Assembly: GCA_947501045.1 (NCBI GenBank)
Contig: CANMUI010000005.1
Span: 124,001-188,000 of the forward strand
DNA from: an uncultured Psychrobacter sp.
GTDB lineage: Bacteria; Pseudomonadota; Gammaproteobacteria; Pseudomonadales; Moraxellaceae
Direction of reading: 5' to 3'
DNA: 64,000 nucleotides
Under the pieces are notes generated by a model, which saw only the letters and a list, made by a program, of their open reading frames with translations, had not been told where the DNA came from and ran no database searches. Made by a program: the position numbers and the translations under genes. Shown here one piece after another: positions 17,959 to 27,000 of this stretch; positions within the stretch are counted from its first letter, which is position 1, and the number at the start of each line of letters is the position of its first letter.

Positions 17959-18518
17959 ATTTTTTTACCCCATTTCTCTCCCAGCAAGACTATCAAAGCT
18001 GTTTTAGAAAGGATTTTTAAGTCCAATAAAAACGATTGTTGTTCAACGTACTTTCTATCGAATTTCCAGCGCTCTTCCCAACTGAGATAAATGTTGCCAT
18101 TTACTTGCGCCAATCCTGTTAAGCCTGGACGCACCAATAGACGCTTTTTACCGCTCTCATCAAACTCTTTTACTAAGGCTGGCAGACAAGGTCTTGGTCC
18201 GACCAAAGACATATCACCTTTGACTACATTAAATAGTTGTGGCAACTCATCTATCTTTAATCTGCGTATTACTTTACCGACTCTAGTAATCTCTGCATCA
18301 TTATTAAAGGTTTGTTTGCTAAGATCTCTGTATTTATCATCAATCATGGTTCTGAACTTGTATACAGAAAACAGACTGCCTTTTTTACCTACTCGTTCTT
18401 GTTTAAAAAACAACGGCCCTTTGCTCGTCGTCTTTATTAGGACAGCAGTTATAATTAATAATGGTGATATAATTAACAGTATAAGAATACTTATGAGAAA
18501 ATCAAAACAACGCTTCAT
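17955..18518 (-). CDS. Initiating sugar-phosphate transferase, PglC-like
   Basis: Small monotopic phosphoglycosyl transferase that moves a sugar-1-phosphate from a UDP-sugar to undecaprenyl phosphate, starting repeat-unit synthesis at the inner leaflet. The 187 residues are the bare catalytic domain: KRCFDFLISILILLI re-entrant helix (about residues 2-27), ERVGKKGSLFSVYKFRTM, the catalytic DE pair in IDELPQLFN, and MSLVGPRP. The PglC size class commonly uses a 4-amino-6-deoxy HexNAc derivative, in line with the dehydratase and aminotransferase in the locus. The start codon is ATG with a plausible ribosome binding site. Family identity is secure; the sugar is inferred. Confidence 0.9.
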   Translation of the reverse strand: MKRCFDFLISILILLIISPLLIITAVLIKTTSKGPLFFKQERVGKKGSLFSVYKFRTMIDDKYRDLSKQTFNNDAEITRVGKVIRRLKIDELPQLFNVVKGDMSLVGPRPCLPALVKEFDESGKKRLLVRPGLTGLAQVNGNIYLSWEERWKFDRKYVEQQSFLLDLKILSKTALIVLLGEKWGKKI

Positions 18519-18670
18519 AGGAACCCTTTTATTTTAAATGTATTATTACAGCGTAAAATACAGTGTTATTAAATTTTATTAATGACTTTATTGGTCTTTT
18601 TCTTAAATACTTTAAAATTTTCGTAGAGTTCTACATTTGGAAAATACGACAATTTCAATGATTACTCTAC

Positions 18671-19798
18671 CTACAAACCCATCTCGCTTAGCATTTTTTC
18701 ATTAACTTTGTGCACATCATACTTTTCTTCAGCTACTTCACGTGCCCGTTTTCCCATCTCTATAATCAGTGAAGGTTCTTCAATAAAACGGAGCATAGCT
18801 TGAGTTAGAGCGTCTACATCTTTAACTGGGATTAAGAAACCATTATCACCATCTACTACCGTTTCGCGGCAGCCTGGTGCATCAGTAGTGATTACTGCAC
18901 GCCCCATAGCCATTGCTTCTAATACCGTACGGGGTGTGCCTTCACGATAAGATGGCAACACATAAACAGAGCTATCTCCAATTGCTGGACGCACATCATC
19001 TAAGCGACCTAGGAAATTAATAGTACCTTCTGCAACCCAATCGTCTAGCTCTTTTTGAGTAATAGCATGAGGATTGGTATCTATCCAACCAACCAAATCA
19101 AACTGGGCATCAGGGTAGGTCTGCTTAATCTGCTGTGCTGCTTGCACGTATTCGCGTACGCCTTTGTCCCACAACAAACGAGCAATCATCAGGAATTTTG
19201 GCGTTGTTTGTTCAGTAAGAGGAGCTACGTTATACTGTGCAACATCAACACCTGAACCATTTACTACACAAGTTTCAGATTTTTTAGATACAATATTTAG
19301 CTGACGAAATAGTTTTTCATCATCAGGATTCTGAAAAAAAACTTTATCTGCCTTCGATAGTGCCCGTCGATATAGATCATGTATCAGCTTTTGTAACCTA
19401 GTACGCTGATCGGCTGATTCCATCTCCTGAAAGGCATAGCCCAGGCCGGTAATAAGTGCAAAGCGATTAGGTACCCTTGCAAGCCATGCCGCCAAAGTAC
19501 CATAGATTACAGGTTTAATGGTATAACCCAGCACATAATCAGGTTTGACATTCTTCATCAGTCGATACAGCGCACTTAGAGTTTTAACATCTTTTATGGG
19601 GTCAGTACCTGTACGCTGCATAGGAATGTTGTGAACCACAAAACCAAGCGTTTCTAACTTTTTTTTATCTTCTAAGTAATTTTCAAATTCTGGAGCAGCA
19701 ACATGCACTTTAAATCCTGCGTTTTGTATGGCAGTAAGTAGAGCACCGCGAAAACTCAGTAAAGAAGGCGGAAAGCTTGCTATAATTAAAAATTTCAT
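18671..19798 (-). CDS. Glycosyltransferase family 4, PglA-like
   Basis: Retaining GT-B glycosyltransferase of 375 residues that probably adds the second sugar to the lipid-linked repeat unit in the cytoplasm. The N-domain starts MKFLIIASFPPSLLSFRG; the GT4 C-domain carries LPSYREGTPRTVLEAMA with its nucleotide-binding glutamates (E-x7-E type), followed by DAPGCRETV. The overall pattern resembles PglA, which adds GalNAc to the undecaprenyl-linked first sugar. That fits the PglC-like initiating enzyme encoded next downstream. A gap of 152 bases separates it from the PglC-like gene. GT4 assignment is secure; donor and acceptor are inferred. Confidence 0.87.
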   Translation of the reverse strand: MKFLIIASFPPSLLSFRGALLTAIQNAGFKVHVAAPEFENYLEDKKKLETLGFVVHNIPMQRTGTDPIKDVKTLSALYRLMKNVKPDYVLGYTIKPVIYGTLAAWLARVPNRFALITGLGYAFQEMESADQRTRLQKLIHDLYRRALSKADKVFFQNPDDEKLFRQLNIVSKKSETCVVNGSGVDVAQYNVAPLTEQTTPKFLMIARLLWDKGVREYVQAAQQIKQTYPDAQFDLVGWIDTNPHAITQKELDDWVAEGTINFLGRLDDVRPAIGDSSVYVLPSYREGTPRTVLEAMAMGRAVITTDAPGCRETVVDGDNGFLIPVKDVDALTQAMLRFIEEPSLIIEMGKRAREVAEEKYDVHKVNEKMLSEMGL

Positions 19799-19825
19799 AA
19801 GCGACTCTAGTAAAGTAGGTTAATA

Positions 19826-20980
19826 TCAAATAGAGGTAGCTACTCGGTCAGCCTCTTTGGCTCCATAACCCAAGTAAACTAAGAAAACACTATAAATAAA
19901 TAGATAGTTTAGTATTAAAAAAGTTGAGCTATTGGTAGATAAAGAAAGTATAGCTGTAAGCGACATCACCGTCGCAGGTTTGAATATTTTATTATGTTTA
20001 GATGTCATCCATATCATAGACAAAAAGAAAGCTACAAAGATTGTTGTTCCAATAATTCCAAGTTTTAATAAGGTTTCTACTAATCCATTATGGGTACCAA
20101 GCTCGTGACCCTCAAGAATAATCTTAGTGCCATCAAAACCTACGCCTAATAGCGGCTTTTCTTTGAATCTATTGATAGAAATCTCTAGCAATATATCGCG
20201 TGCGTTATAACCTGTATTTAATAACCTTGAATCAGAAGAACTTACCAATTCAGCGAAACGAGTAGAGAACCAAGTTGCTATATCTACAGAATAAATAGAT
20301 GCTAGTAAAACGGACCCCAATAAGAGTAACAAAGCTAGGAAACCGCTTCTAGGAAACTGTGCAACAACAATATAAGACAGCAAACCTAATGCAAACGCTA
20401 ACGTAGCACTCCTAGAGGCCGTAGCTAGTAGAATGACCAATAATATTCCTACTAGTAAAACTTTGTATTTTTTTTGATCTAAACCTAGTAATACAAAAGG
20501 TGATAACATAACAGCAAGATGGCTGGTAATGTTTGGGTTCATAAACAAACCAGGTTGTCGAAAAGGTGACCAATTTACAAAACTTATTAAAAAGAATGGC
20601 AATAGAAAAAGTAGTATTTTAGCTAGACTCTTATAGCGTCCTTCATTATAAAAAGACTCAGCTTCAGTTAAACCTATTTGAGAAGCAAAAAATAAGAAAA
20701 CCACCATAGCTACGGCTTGAAAAATAGTTATGATACTGCCTTGAAAGATAATACTCTGTATTAATACATAAACTACGAGAAGAAAAATAGGAATCAAACT
20801 ATTATTCATCACTACCTTTCTATGTTTATACAGTATAAGTAAATAGAACAATGTAAACTGCAAGACAATTAATGGTGCTCTTAGTATAGCCAAGCTTGAA
20901 AAACTAACAATAAAGATTACAAGTATTGAACTCAACAAAAAAGAGTTAAAACTAATGAATCTAGGAGCTTTTATATTCAT
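19826..20980 (-). CDS. wzy: O-antigen polymerase/ligase-family membrane protein (Wzy candidate)
   Basis: Polytopic membrane protein of 384 residues with about ten hydrophobic helices and a large periplasmic loop in the second half, typical of the Wzy_C/O-antigen ligase family. The loop contains RDILLEISINRFKEKPLLGVGFDG, the usual position of the conserved family motif, followed by THNGLVETLLKLG (catalytic-type His). In a Wzx/Wzy locus it is the best candidate for the polymerase that joins repeat units at the periplasmic face. It is the only such protein in the cluster, and the genes around it are glycosyltransferases spaced by under 30 bases. Family assignment is good; a role as polymerase and not ligase follows from context. 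Confidence 0.8.
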   Translation of the reverse strand: MNIKAPRFISFNSFLLSSILVIFIVSFSSLAILRAPLIVLQFTLFYLLILYKHRKVVMNNSLIPIFLLVVYVLIQSIIFQGSIITIFQAVAMVVFLFFASQIGLTEAESFYNEGRYKSLAKILLFLLPFFLISFVNWSPFRQPGLFMNPNITSHLAVMLSPFVLLGLDQKKYKVLLVGILLVILLATASRSATLAFALGLLSYIVVAQFPRSGFLALLLLLGSVLLASIYSVDIATWFSTRFAELVSSSDSRLLNTGYNARDILLEISINRFKEKPLLGVGFDGTKIILEGHELGTHNGLVETLLKLGIIGTTIFVAFFLSMIWMTSKHNKIFKPATVMSLTAILSLSTNSSTFLILNYLFIYSVFLVYLGYGAKEADRVATSI

Positions 20981-21003
20981 ATTATTTACTACAGTATTGT
21001 CTG

Positions 21004-22128
21004 TTAATTTTTATTTTGCGAATATAAACTGTGGAATTTATCTAAAACAACATTCATAGAATACTTGGTAATAACATTTTCCTTGTTCTTACTAATTTTG
21101 TCTTCCAGCTTATCTTTTGGATAGTCAAGGTATTTGCGTATTACGTTACTAATACCTGCTGTATCATTACTTGCAGCAATAGACTCATTATCTAATAAAA
21201 CTCTAATGTCCCCCACATCAGGAGCTACACTTACCGTTTCTGATAATATGGCCTCTCCTACAACATTAGGAAATCCCTCAGTCTTAGAATGGAGACAAAA
21301 GATATCCATTGCCTTTAAACATTTAGGCACATCATTTCTTTGTCCGAGCAATCTAAAATTATCAGTAAGGTTGTAATGTTTTATCCAAGACGTTAATTCT
21401 TTATTATCTGCAGTATTATCACGACCTACCATCATAAATTTCAAATTGGGAAAATCTTTTACTAGATTGGCAGCAACTTCAACAAAAAGCTTTTGATTTT
21501 TGACGGGATTAAATCTACCTACGGTACCTATCACTGTATCGTCGTCAGACAGATTAATCTCTTTACGAACCTTTGATCCTTCTTCTTCTGTAGAAGAGAG
21601 CGCTTCTACATCAAATCCATTAGGTATAACCATCATTTTAGATTCATCATATCCAATGCTTATATGATAGTCCTTTGATACGTGAGCGGCGCAAACTATA
21701 ACGTCAGGAATAGAATAAGACAATTTTGCACATATTTTGCTTAGATGAACCGTTAGTTTTGAAGGCCCTTGTGAAACATCAGTAGTACGGATACCCCAAA
21801 TAATTTTATCTACATTCAAACTCTTAGCAGCTAAACCACCTAAAAAGTCTGCATGATACATCCAAGTCTGCACCACATCAGGTTGAAGATTTTTAAGGAG
21901 TTTTCTAAGCCGAGCCATAGTTCTTGGCACTGTTATGGTGGAGCTCATACCAAGACTATGTACCTCTATGCCCTGATCTTGTAAATCTGAACCAATAACA
22001 CCATCATCCGTTAAAGAGATAATGGAGTGTTGAAACTGGTTTGTTTTTTGGCTGTGAAGTACTAGACGCTTAAGCATCAACTCAGCACCGCCTACATTTA
22101 AGCCAATAATTATATGGACAATTTTCAT
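21004..22128 (-). CDS. Glycosyltransferase family 4
   Basis: GT-B glycosyltransferase of 374 residues. The N-terminus MKIVHIIIGLNVGGAELML is the classic GGAE glycine-loop motif, and the C-domain carries VGRFNPVKNQKLFVEVA and LHSKTEGFPNVVGEA, the donor-binding block. It likely adds a further sugar of the repeat unit, perhaps the uronic acid supplied by the TviBC homologues, but donor specificity cannot be read from sequence. It is 23 bases from the polymerase gene and 68 from the ATP-grasp-like gene, all on the minus strand. GT4 assignment is secure. Confidence 0.88.
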   Translation of the reverse strand: MKIVHIIIGLNVGGAELMLKRLVLHSQKTNQFQHSIISLTDDGVIGSDLQDQGIEVHSLGMSSTITVPRTMARLRKLLKNLQPDVVQTWMYHADFLGGLAAKSLNVDKIIWGIRTTDVSQGPSKLTVHLSKICAKLSYSIPDVIVCAAHVSKDYHISIGYDESKMMVIPNGFDVEALSSTEEEGSKVRKEINLSDDDTVIGTVGRFNPVKNQKLFVEVAANLVKDFPNLKFMMVGRDNTADNKELTSWIKHYNLTDNFRLLGQRNDVPKCLKAMDIFCLHSKTEGFPNVVGEAILSETVSVAPDVGDIRVLLDNESIAASNDTAGISNVIRKYLDYPKDKLEDKISKNKENVITKYSMNVVLDKFHSLYSQNKN

Positions 22129-22196
22129 ATTAAACAGTTTTCTCAGTCAGTTTTTTAAATGCAAGCTCTTGGGTCCAAAACCTGCCTGAAACTTAC

Positions 22197-23189
22197 TCAG
22201 CCTTCACTATGAATTGATGACGAATTACCTAAAAACATATTGATAGCATAAGCAAAATTTTCTTCAAGATCCTGATCGTTTTTTTCTTCGATCCAGTTAT
22301 TATCTAAAAATACCTTTCTAGTAGAGGATTTTAGTAAAGCTAATGGTCCAAAGTTAGTTCCCTGAAACTCTATCAAGTGACATCCATTTGCTGATTGAGC
22401 GATATCTAAAGAAGCATATGGGTTATCAAGTTTACTAAAAATACTTTTTGCAAAATTCAAGACTTCTTCAGGAGCAGTCACATATTCAAATAACCCACTA
22501 CCACTAGCTCTAAAATCATTTTTTCTAATACTTCTTTTCAAGGTATAAAACCTATTACCAAACACTAAAATTTTGAAGTCGTTTTTTAGATTGGGTATAA
22601 ATTCTTGCTCAACGAATCTATTAAATCCTTTATGTCTATATTTATAGAAATAGAACTCACTGCGCTTTAGCTTAATTCTTCTTTGAAGTTTAATCAGTCT
22701 TCTTTTTTTGGATACATCGAAATGGTTATCTTTTATATCTTTCATGTCTTTTTTATTTTTTACCAGAAAAACTCCACTACTACCAGCACCAGATACTGTT
22801 TTCAATACCTTAGGAGTAGGTAAAATAGAATCATCAATATCAAAAAAGTAATTTCCTTTTAGATCGCCGAAACCTAACTCCTTTCTAAGTAATTCTTGAA
22901 AACCTTTATTTTCATGGCCTAAAAGCATATTATAATTAGGTAAAATTCTACATTTCTGGTTAATGAAGTACATAACATCTCTCATGTATAATCTAATGTT
23001 TTCTTCATCACTAGAAGTATATATGACAGTATCACTTTCATTAAGTTCAATATTTTTCAGATCATTAATAGTTATGATCTCAGTATTATATTCTAAAAGA
23101 CCTGCTATCTTGTTAACATTTAAACTTTTCCAACTTTTACCAGTACTGCCAAAAAAGCCATTTGGCAGCGTTGCAATATATACTTTCAT
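22197..23189 (-). CDS. ATP-grasp-like ligase, pair A copy 1
   Basis: Unnamed protein of 330 residues with the arrangement of an ATP-grasp ligase: an N-terminal pre-ATP domain (MKVYIATLPNGFFGS), a Gly/Ser-rich loop PKVLKTVSGAGSSGVFLVK, a central RFVEQEFIPNLKNDFKILVFG segment and a terminal metal-binding-type segment ending EFQGTNFGP. It is a close paralogue of the next gene (33 of the first 44 residues identical). The start was moved from 23243 to the ATG at 23189 because it matches the paralogue and has AAGGAC seven bases upstream. ATP-grasp enzymes join a carboxyl group to an amine or similar nucleophile through an acyl phosphate; a capsule-modifying role is inferred from location. No function is established. 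Confidence 0.65.
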   Translation of the reverse strand: MKVYIATLPNGFFGSTGKSWKSLNVNKIAGLLEYNTEIITINDLKNIELNESDTVIYTSSDEENIRLYMRDVMYFINQKCRILPNYNMLLGHENKGFQELLRKELGFGDLKGNYFFDIDDSILPTPKVLKTVSGAGSSGVFLVKNKKDMKDIKDNHFDVSKKRRLIKLQRRIKLKRSEFYFYKYRHKGFNRFVEQEFIPNLKNDFKILVFGNRFYTLKRSIRKNDFRASGSGLFEYVTAPEEVLNFAKSIFSKLDNPYASLDIAQSANGCHLIEFQGTNFGPLALLKSSTRKVFLDNNWIEEKNDQDLEENFAYAINMFLGNSSSIHSEG

Positions 23190-23336
23190 TGTGAAGTCCT
23201 TAAAACAATAATTAAAACTTATTGTAACATTATAATTTTTCACAAGTATAATTATACCTTAGCTTTTGTAATTAAATCGTATCTAAACAAAAGCTATCAA
23301 CAATGAGAGTAATTCGTATACAATTTTAAATGTTAT

Positions 23337-24371
23337 TTATAAGACTTCAGCATAATTATTCTTAGATGTTATATTCATTCTTACGGATATATCAGACAAA
23401 TAATTGCTATCTACAAATAGATTTAGAGCGTGAGCATAGTTAGCCTCAAGGTCTTTATCATTTTTCTCTTTAAGCCACTCACCATTTTTACACAAAAATC
23501 TATTAGGAGCTTTCAATAAAGTACCTGGAGAAAAATTGGTACCTTGGTATTCTATTAAATGACAATCATTTGTTGATTGAGCAATATCCAAAGAAGCATA
23601 TGGATTATCTATGGTTTCAAACACACTTTTTGCATAGTTTAATACTTCTACTGAAGGCATAACATGTTCAAACAAATTACTGCCGCTTGCTTTAAAATCA
23701 CCTTTTCTAATATTTCTCTTTAAGCTGTAATATCTATCGCCAAATACAAGTATTTTAAAGTCATGTGTCAAATTAGGTATAAAATCTTGTTCAACGAATC
23801 TATTAAAACCTTTATGCCTATAATCGTATATCGAATATTCATCACTTTGTAGTTTAAATTTTCTTTGTAGTTTTATTACCTTTCTTTTTTTAGATACTGC
23901 AAAATGCTTATCTTTTATGTCTGCTATCTCATCTTGTTTTTTTACTAAATAAACTCCGCTACTTCCAGCACCTGTTACACTTTTTAGCACTTTAGGAATT
24001 GCAAGTTTGGCATCGTCTAAATCGAAGAAATAATTGCCACGTAGATTACCAAAATCTAATTCATTTCTAAATAATTCTTGAAAACCTTTATTTTCATGAC
24101 TCATCAACATATCGTAACTTGGTATGATGTTACATTTCTTACTCACAAAATACATAACGTCTATTAAATAAGCTCTTATATTTCTCTCATCGCTAGAAGT
24201 ATAAACTACTGTATCTGTTTCTTGAAAATCAATGTGCATTAAATCGTTTATAGTTACAATTTCAGTATCATGATTTAACAAGGAAGCCAATTTATTAACG
24301 TCGATACTTTTCCAACTTTGTCCTGCACTACCGAAGAACCCATTGGGTAACGTGGCTATATATATTTTCAT
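23337..24371 (-). CDS. ATP-grasp-like ligase, pair A copy 2
   Basis: Paralogue of the preceding gene product (344 residues), alignable along its whole length: MKIYIATLPNGFFGS, PKVLKSVTGAGSSGVYLVK, RFVEQDFIPNLTHDFKILVFG and EYQGTNFSPGTLLK. The C-terminus is about 15 residues longer. An ATG preceded by AAAAGGATT fixes the start. The DNA is strongly AT-rich. The two copies are diverged enough to have different substrates. As for its partner, ATP-dependent carboxylate-amine ligation is the family chemistry if the fold call is right, and decoration of a uronic-acid-containing capsule is inference from neighbours. It could also be a divergent GT-associated protein without ligase activity. Confidence 0.65.
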   Translation of the reverse strand: MKIYIATLPNGFFGSAGQSWKSIDVNKLASLLNHDTEIVTINDLMHIDFQETDTVVYTSSDERNIRAYLIDVMYFVSKKCNIIPSYDMLMSHENKGFQELFRNELDFGNLRGNYFFDLDDAKLAIPKVLKSVTGAGSSGVYLVKKQDEIADIKDKHFAVSKKRKVIKLQRKFKLQSDEYSIYDYRHKGFNRFVEQDFIPNLTHDFKILVFGDRYYSLKRNIRKGDFKASGSNLFEHVMPSVEVLNYAKSVFETIDNPYASLDIAQSTNDCHLIEYQGTNFSPGTLLKAPNRFLCKNGEWLKEKNDKDLEANYAHALNLFVDSNYLSDISVRMNITSKNNYAEVL

Positions 24372-24662
24372 ACCGTAATCCTTTTGTAATAAATACTTCT
24401 ATTGTGTAAATTACAATGATAACATGTTATTCACAATTGTTCATTAATATTTGGAGTTTATTTATGACTGGTATGTTCAATAATATGAATATAGATTATA
24501 TTCAGTGTCAAACTTGCTATAAAAACCTATATAACAGCAAACTAACTACGAACATTATTGTAGATTCTTTATTTATAACGAAATAGTATTGAATACATAA
24601 ATCTAACTGATAAATAATTAATCATTCATAGTAAAACTATTTAAAATCATTTCGGTCTATAA

Positions 24663-25739
24663 TCATTTAGCAGAACTAACTATGTCATTTACAATTTCGT
24701 CAGTATATCTACCTAAAAAAGGATCACCTCCATATTGAGAAGGTTTAGTGGTTAAACCAAAAAAACTTAATTCTATGCAGCGCCAATTTTGATTAGAATC
24801 TAAAATCATATCAAGACCAGCTATACGAGCACCTATAACCTCTGTAAAAATATCTTTGCTTGTTTCAACCAGCTCTTTGTATAGAGGGAGTTTTTTACCT
24901 GCAAAAGTAAAGCTAGAGTTAGGATGTTCTAAATATTTATTTGCATATCTATCAGTTGCATAAGTGTTTAAGACACTATTTAAATCAATATTACAAGCTA
25001 TTCCCCCATCTCCTTCATTGTCTAGACTGCCATCTTTCCCCATACGAAGATTAGTTTCAAGTATATGAGACTCTCCATTTTTGTCTCTATATAAAGTTAC
25101 TCGAACCGTACTTATTCCTGCTTCGTTAACTTCAACCATAAAATTAGATTGCTGTATTTTTTCTTCGGCTACTAAATCAGAGTATTCTTTTATGATCTTC
25201 TTAACTTCGTTTTTGTCTTTAATAAAGTTTACACCTGCTCCTCCGATAGTACCTTTATTAGGTTTGATCACTATAGGGAAGTCCGCTTCATTAATTTCAT
25301 TATCAATAAACTCTTCAATATCATCTATGATGATAAAGTTATTGTTGTAGTAAATACCATTGAATTTATGGAAAAAATTCGTTGGAAAAACGCTCTTATT
25401 GAACCATTTACTATAAATACTTTTATTTTCAAAAAAGGTGATTGCCTTGTTATCATTAAGATAAGGTTCAACATGCAATGCGTAAATTTCTTCAGGAATA
25501 ATACGTTTATCAAACTTACCTGACAATGATTTTGAAATCTCCACTGTTTTGATACTTATAATAGGAGACAATACTTTCCAATAACTTCGGTATTCCTTTT
25601 CCTCATTCTCTGTTAATCTTGTTTTTTCAAAGTTAGAACCATTATTCACAGCTTTATGATGTTTATAGAATGCAGAATATACTGTTACACTTCTCCAAAC
25701 ATCAATAGCTGTATTTTTTATAATTTTTCTAGCCTGCAT
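24663..25739 (-). CDS. Sugar-transfer-associated ATP-grasp protein, pair B copy 1
   Basis: Protein of 358 residues resembling the ATPgrasp_ST family, found in polysaccharide gene clusters. Visible features are the phosphate-binding lysine and Gly-rich loop in FPIVIKPNKGTIGGAGV (about residues 155-171), the STVRVTLYRDKNG strand, the GSLDNEGDGGIAC block and the metal-site-like WRCIELSFFGLTT near residue 325. The first 100 residues, including ISKSLSGKFDKRIIPEE, are shared with the next gene. Start ATG has AAGGAAGATGGA upstream. A gap of 291 AT-rich bases without a gene separates it from pair A. Family call is good; substrate unknown, and amide linkage of an amino compound to a sugar acid is inference. 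Confidence 0.75.
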   Translation of the reverse strand: MQARKIIKNTAIDVWRSVTVYSAFYKHHKAVNNGSNFEKTRLTENEEKEYRSYWKVLSPIISIKTVEISKSLSGKFDKRIIPEEIYALHVEPYLNDNKAITFFENKSIYSKWFNKSVFPTNFFHKFNGIYYNNNFIIIDDIEEFIDNEINEADFPIVIKPNKGTIGGAGVNFIKDKNEVKKIIKEYSDLVAEEKIQQSNFMVEVNEAGISTVRVTLYRDKNGESHILETNLRMGKDGSLDNEGDGGIACNIDLNSVLNTYATDRYANKYLEHPNSSFTFAGKKLPLYKELVETSKDIFTEVIGARIAGLDMILDSNQNWRCIELSFFGLTTKPSQYGGDPFLGRYTDEIVNDIVSSAK

Positions 25740-25860
25740 ATTCCATCTTCCTTTTTACACTTAGAATTTTAACTCTATACTATTTTTCAAAACAATATAG
25801 AGCCATATCTTCCGATCACTGTAATTTTGTAAAGCCAAAAGCCTCTAATTATTCTAGCAA

Positions 25861-26937
25861 TTAACTTTTTAAATTAACTATACTATCTATAACTTCATCA
25901 GTAAATTCCCCTAAAAATGGCTCACCTACATACTGCATAAACCTTGTAGTTTGGCCAAACAAATTTACTTCTATACAGCGCCACTTTTCAGTATTATCTA
26001 AACACATATCTAAACTTACTAATCTTGCTTCTGGGATTTTTTCGAAAACGCTTTTACTTGTTTCAACTAAATCTTCATATAATGGTAACCTTTTATCTGC
26101 AAATACAGTATTTGAGTTAGGATGTGCTAAATACTTATTTACATACTTATCAAATGCATATTTATCTAAAGACCCATCAGAATTGATAGTACAAATGATC
26201 CCACCATCTGATACATTATCTAAACTTCCATCTACACCCATACGTATACCAGAACCAAGGAAATGTATAGTGTTCTTGCTATCTTTATATAGACATGTTC
26301 GAACGGTATTTATACTATCTTTATTAAGCTCGTTAATTAATTCAGACTGCTGCAGTTTTTCTTGTACTACTAGATCAGGATGATCTTTTATTATTTCTTT
26401 TACTTCGTCTTTGTTTTTCAAAAAATATATATTCGCACCTCCATAACTATCCTTATTTGGCTTAGCCACTACAGGAAAATCATTTACATTCATCGTGTTG
26501 TCAATAAAACTTTCAATATCATCTATAACATCGAAATCATAAGTGTAATATATATTGTTTAATTTATGAAAAAAGTCTTTTGGAAAAAGCTCACCCCCAA
26601 ACCATTTGTTATAAATACTCTTGTTACCTAAAAAAGCAACATCCTTATTATTATTCAAATATGGTTCAATATATAGAAGAAAAAACTCTTCAGGAATAAT
26701 TCTTTTATTAAATACTCCAGAGAGAGATTTAGACATTTCAACTGTTTTGAAGCTTACTATTGGAGATATTTGTTTCCAGTAATTATAATATTCTTTTTTT
26801 TCACCGCTCGTTAATTTTGATCTTTCAAAGTTAGGGTTACTATAAATTGACCTATTATATTTATGAAAAGAGGAATATACTGAAAGACCTGTCCATGTAC
26901 TGCTAGCCTTATCCCTTATAAATTTTCTAGCTTTCAT
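25861..26937 (-). CDS. Sugar-transfer-associated ATP-grasp protein, pair B copy 2
   Basis: Second member of the pair, also exactly 358 residues, colinear with the previous product: MKARKFIRDKAS, MSKSLSGVFNKRIIPEE, FPVVAKPNKDSYGGANI, NTVRTCLYKDSKN, GSLDNVSDGGIIC and WRCIEVNLFGQTT. The lysine-plus-glycine loop is present but its sequence (NKDSYGGA) differs from the other copy (NKGTIGGAG), so nucleotide handling or specificity may have shifted. GAGGTG lies before the ATG. It directly follows wzx with 63 bases between. The duplication suggests two related substrates. Family call good; biochemical role inferred. Confidence 0.75.
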   Translation of the reverse strand: MKARKFIRDKASSTWTGLSVYSSFHKYNRSIYSNPNFERSKLTSGEKKEYYNYWKQISPIVSFKTVEMSKSLSGVFNKRIIPEEFFLLYIEPYLNNNKDVAFLGNKSIYNKWFGGELFPKDFFHKLNNIYYTYDFDVIDDIESFIDNTMNVNDFPVVAKPNKDSYGGANIYFLKNKDEVKEIIKDHPDLVVQEKLQQSELINELNKDSINTVRTCLYKDSKNTIHFLGSGIRMGVDGSLDNVSDGGIICTINSDGSLDKYAFDKYVNKYLAHPNSNTVFADKRLPLYEDLVETSKSVFEKIPEARLVSLDMCLDNTEKWRCIEVNLFGQTTRFMQYVGEPFLGEFTDEVIDSIVNLKS

Positions 26938-27000
26938 ATTTCACCTCAGTAGTTAATTTTATTTGAGAAACTTTAATACATCAAAACTATTCATACTTGT

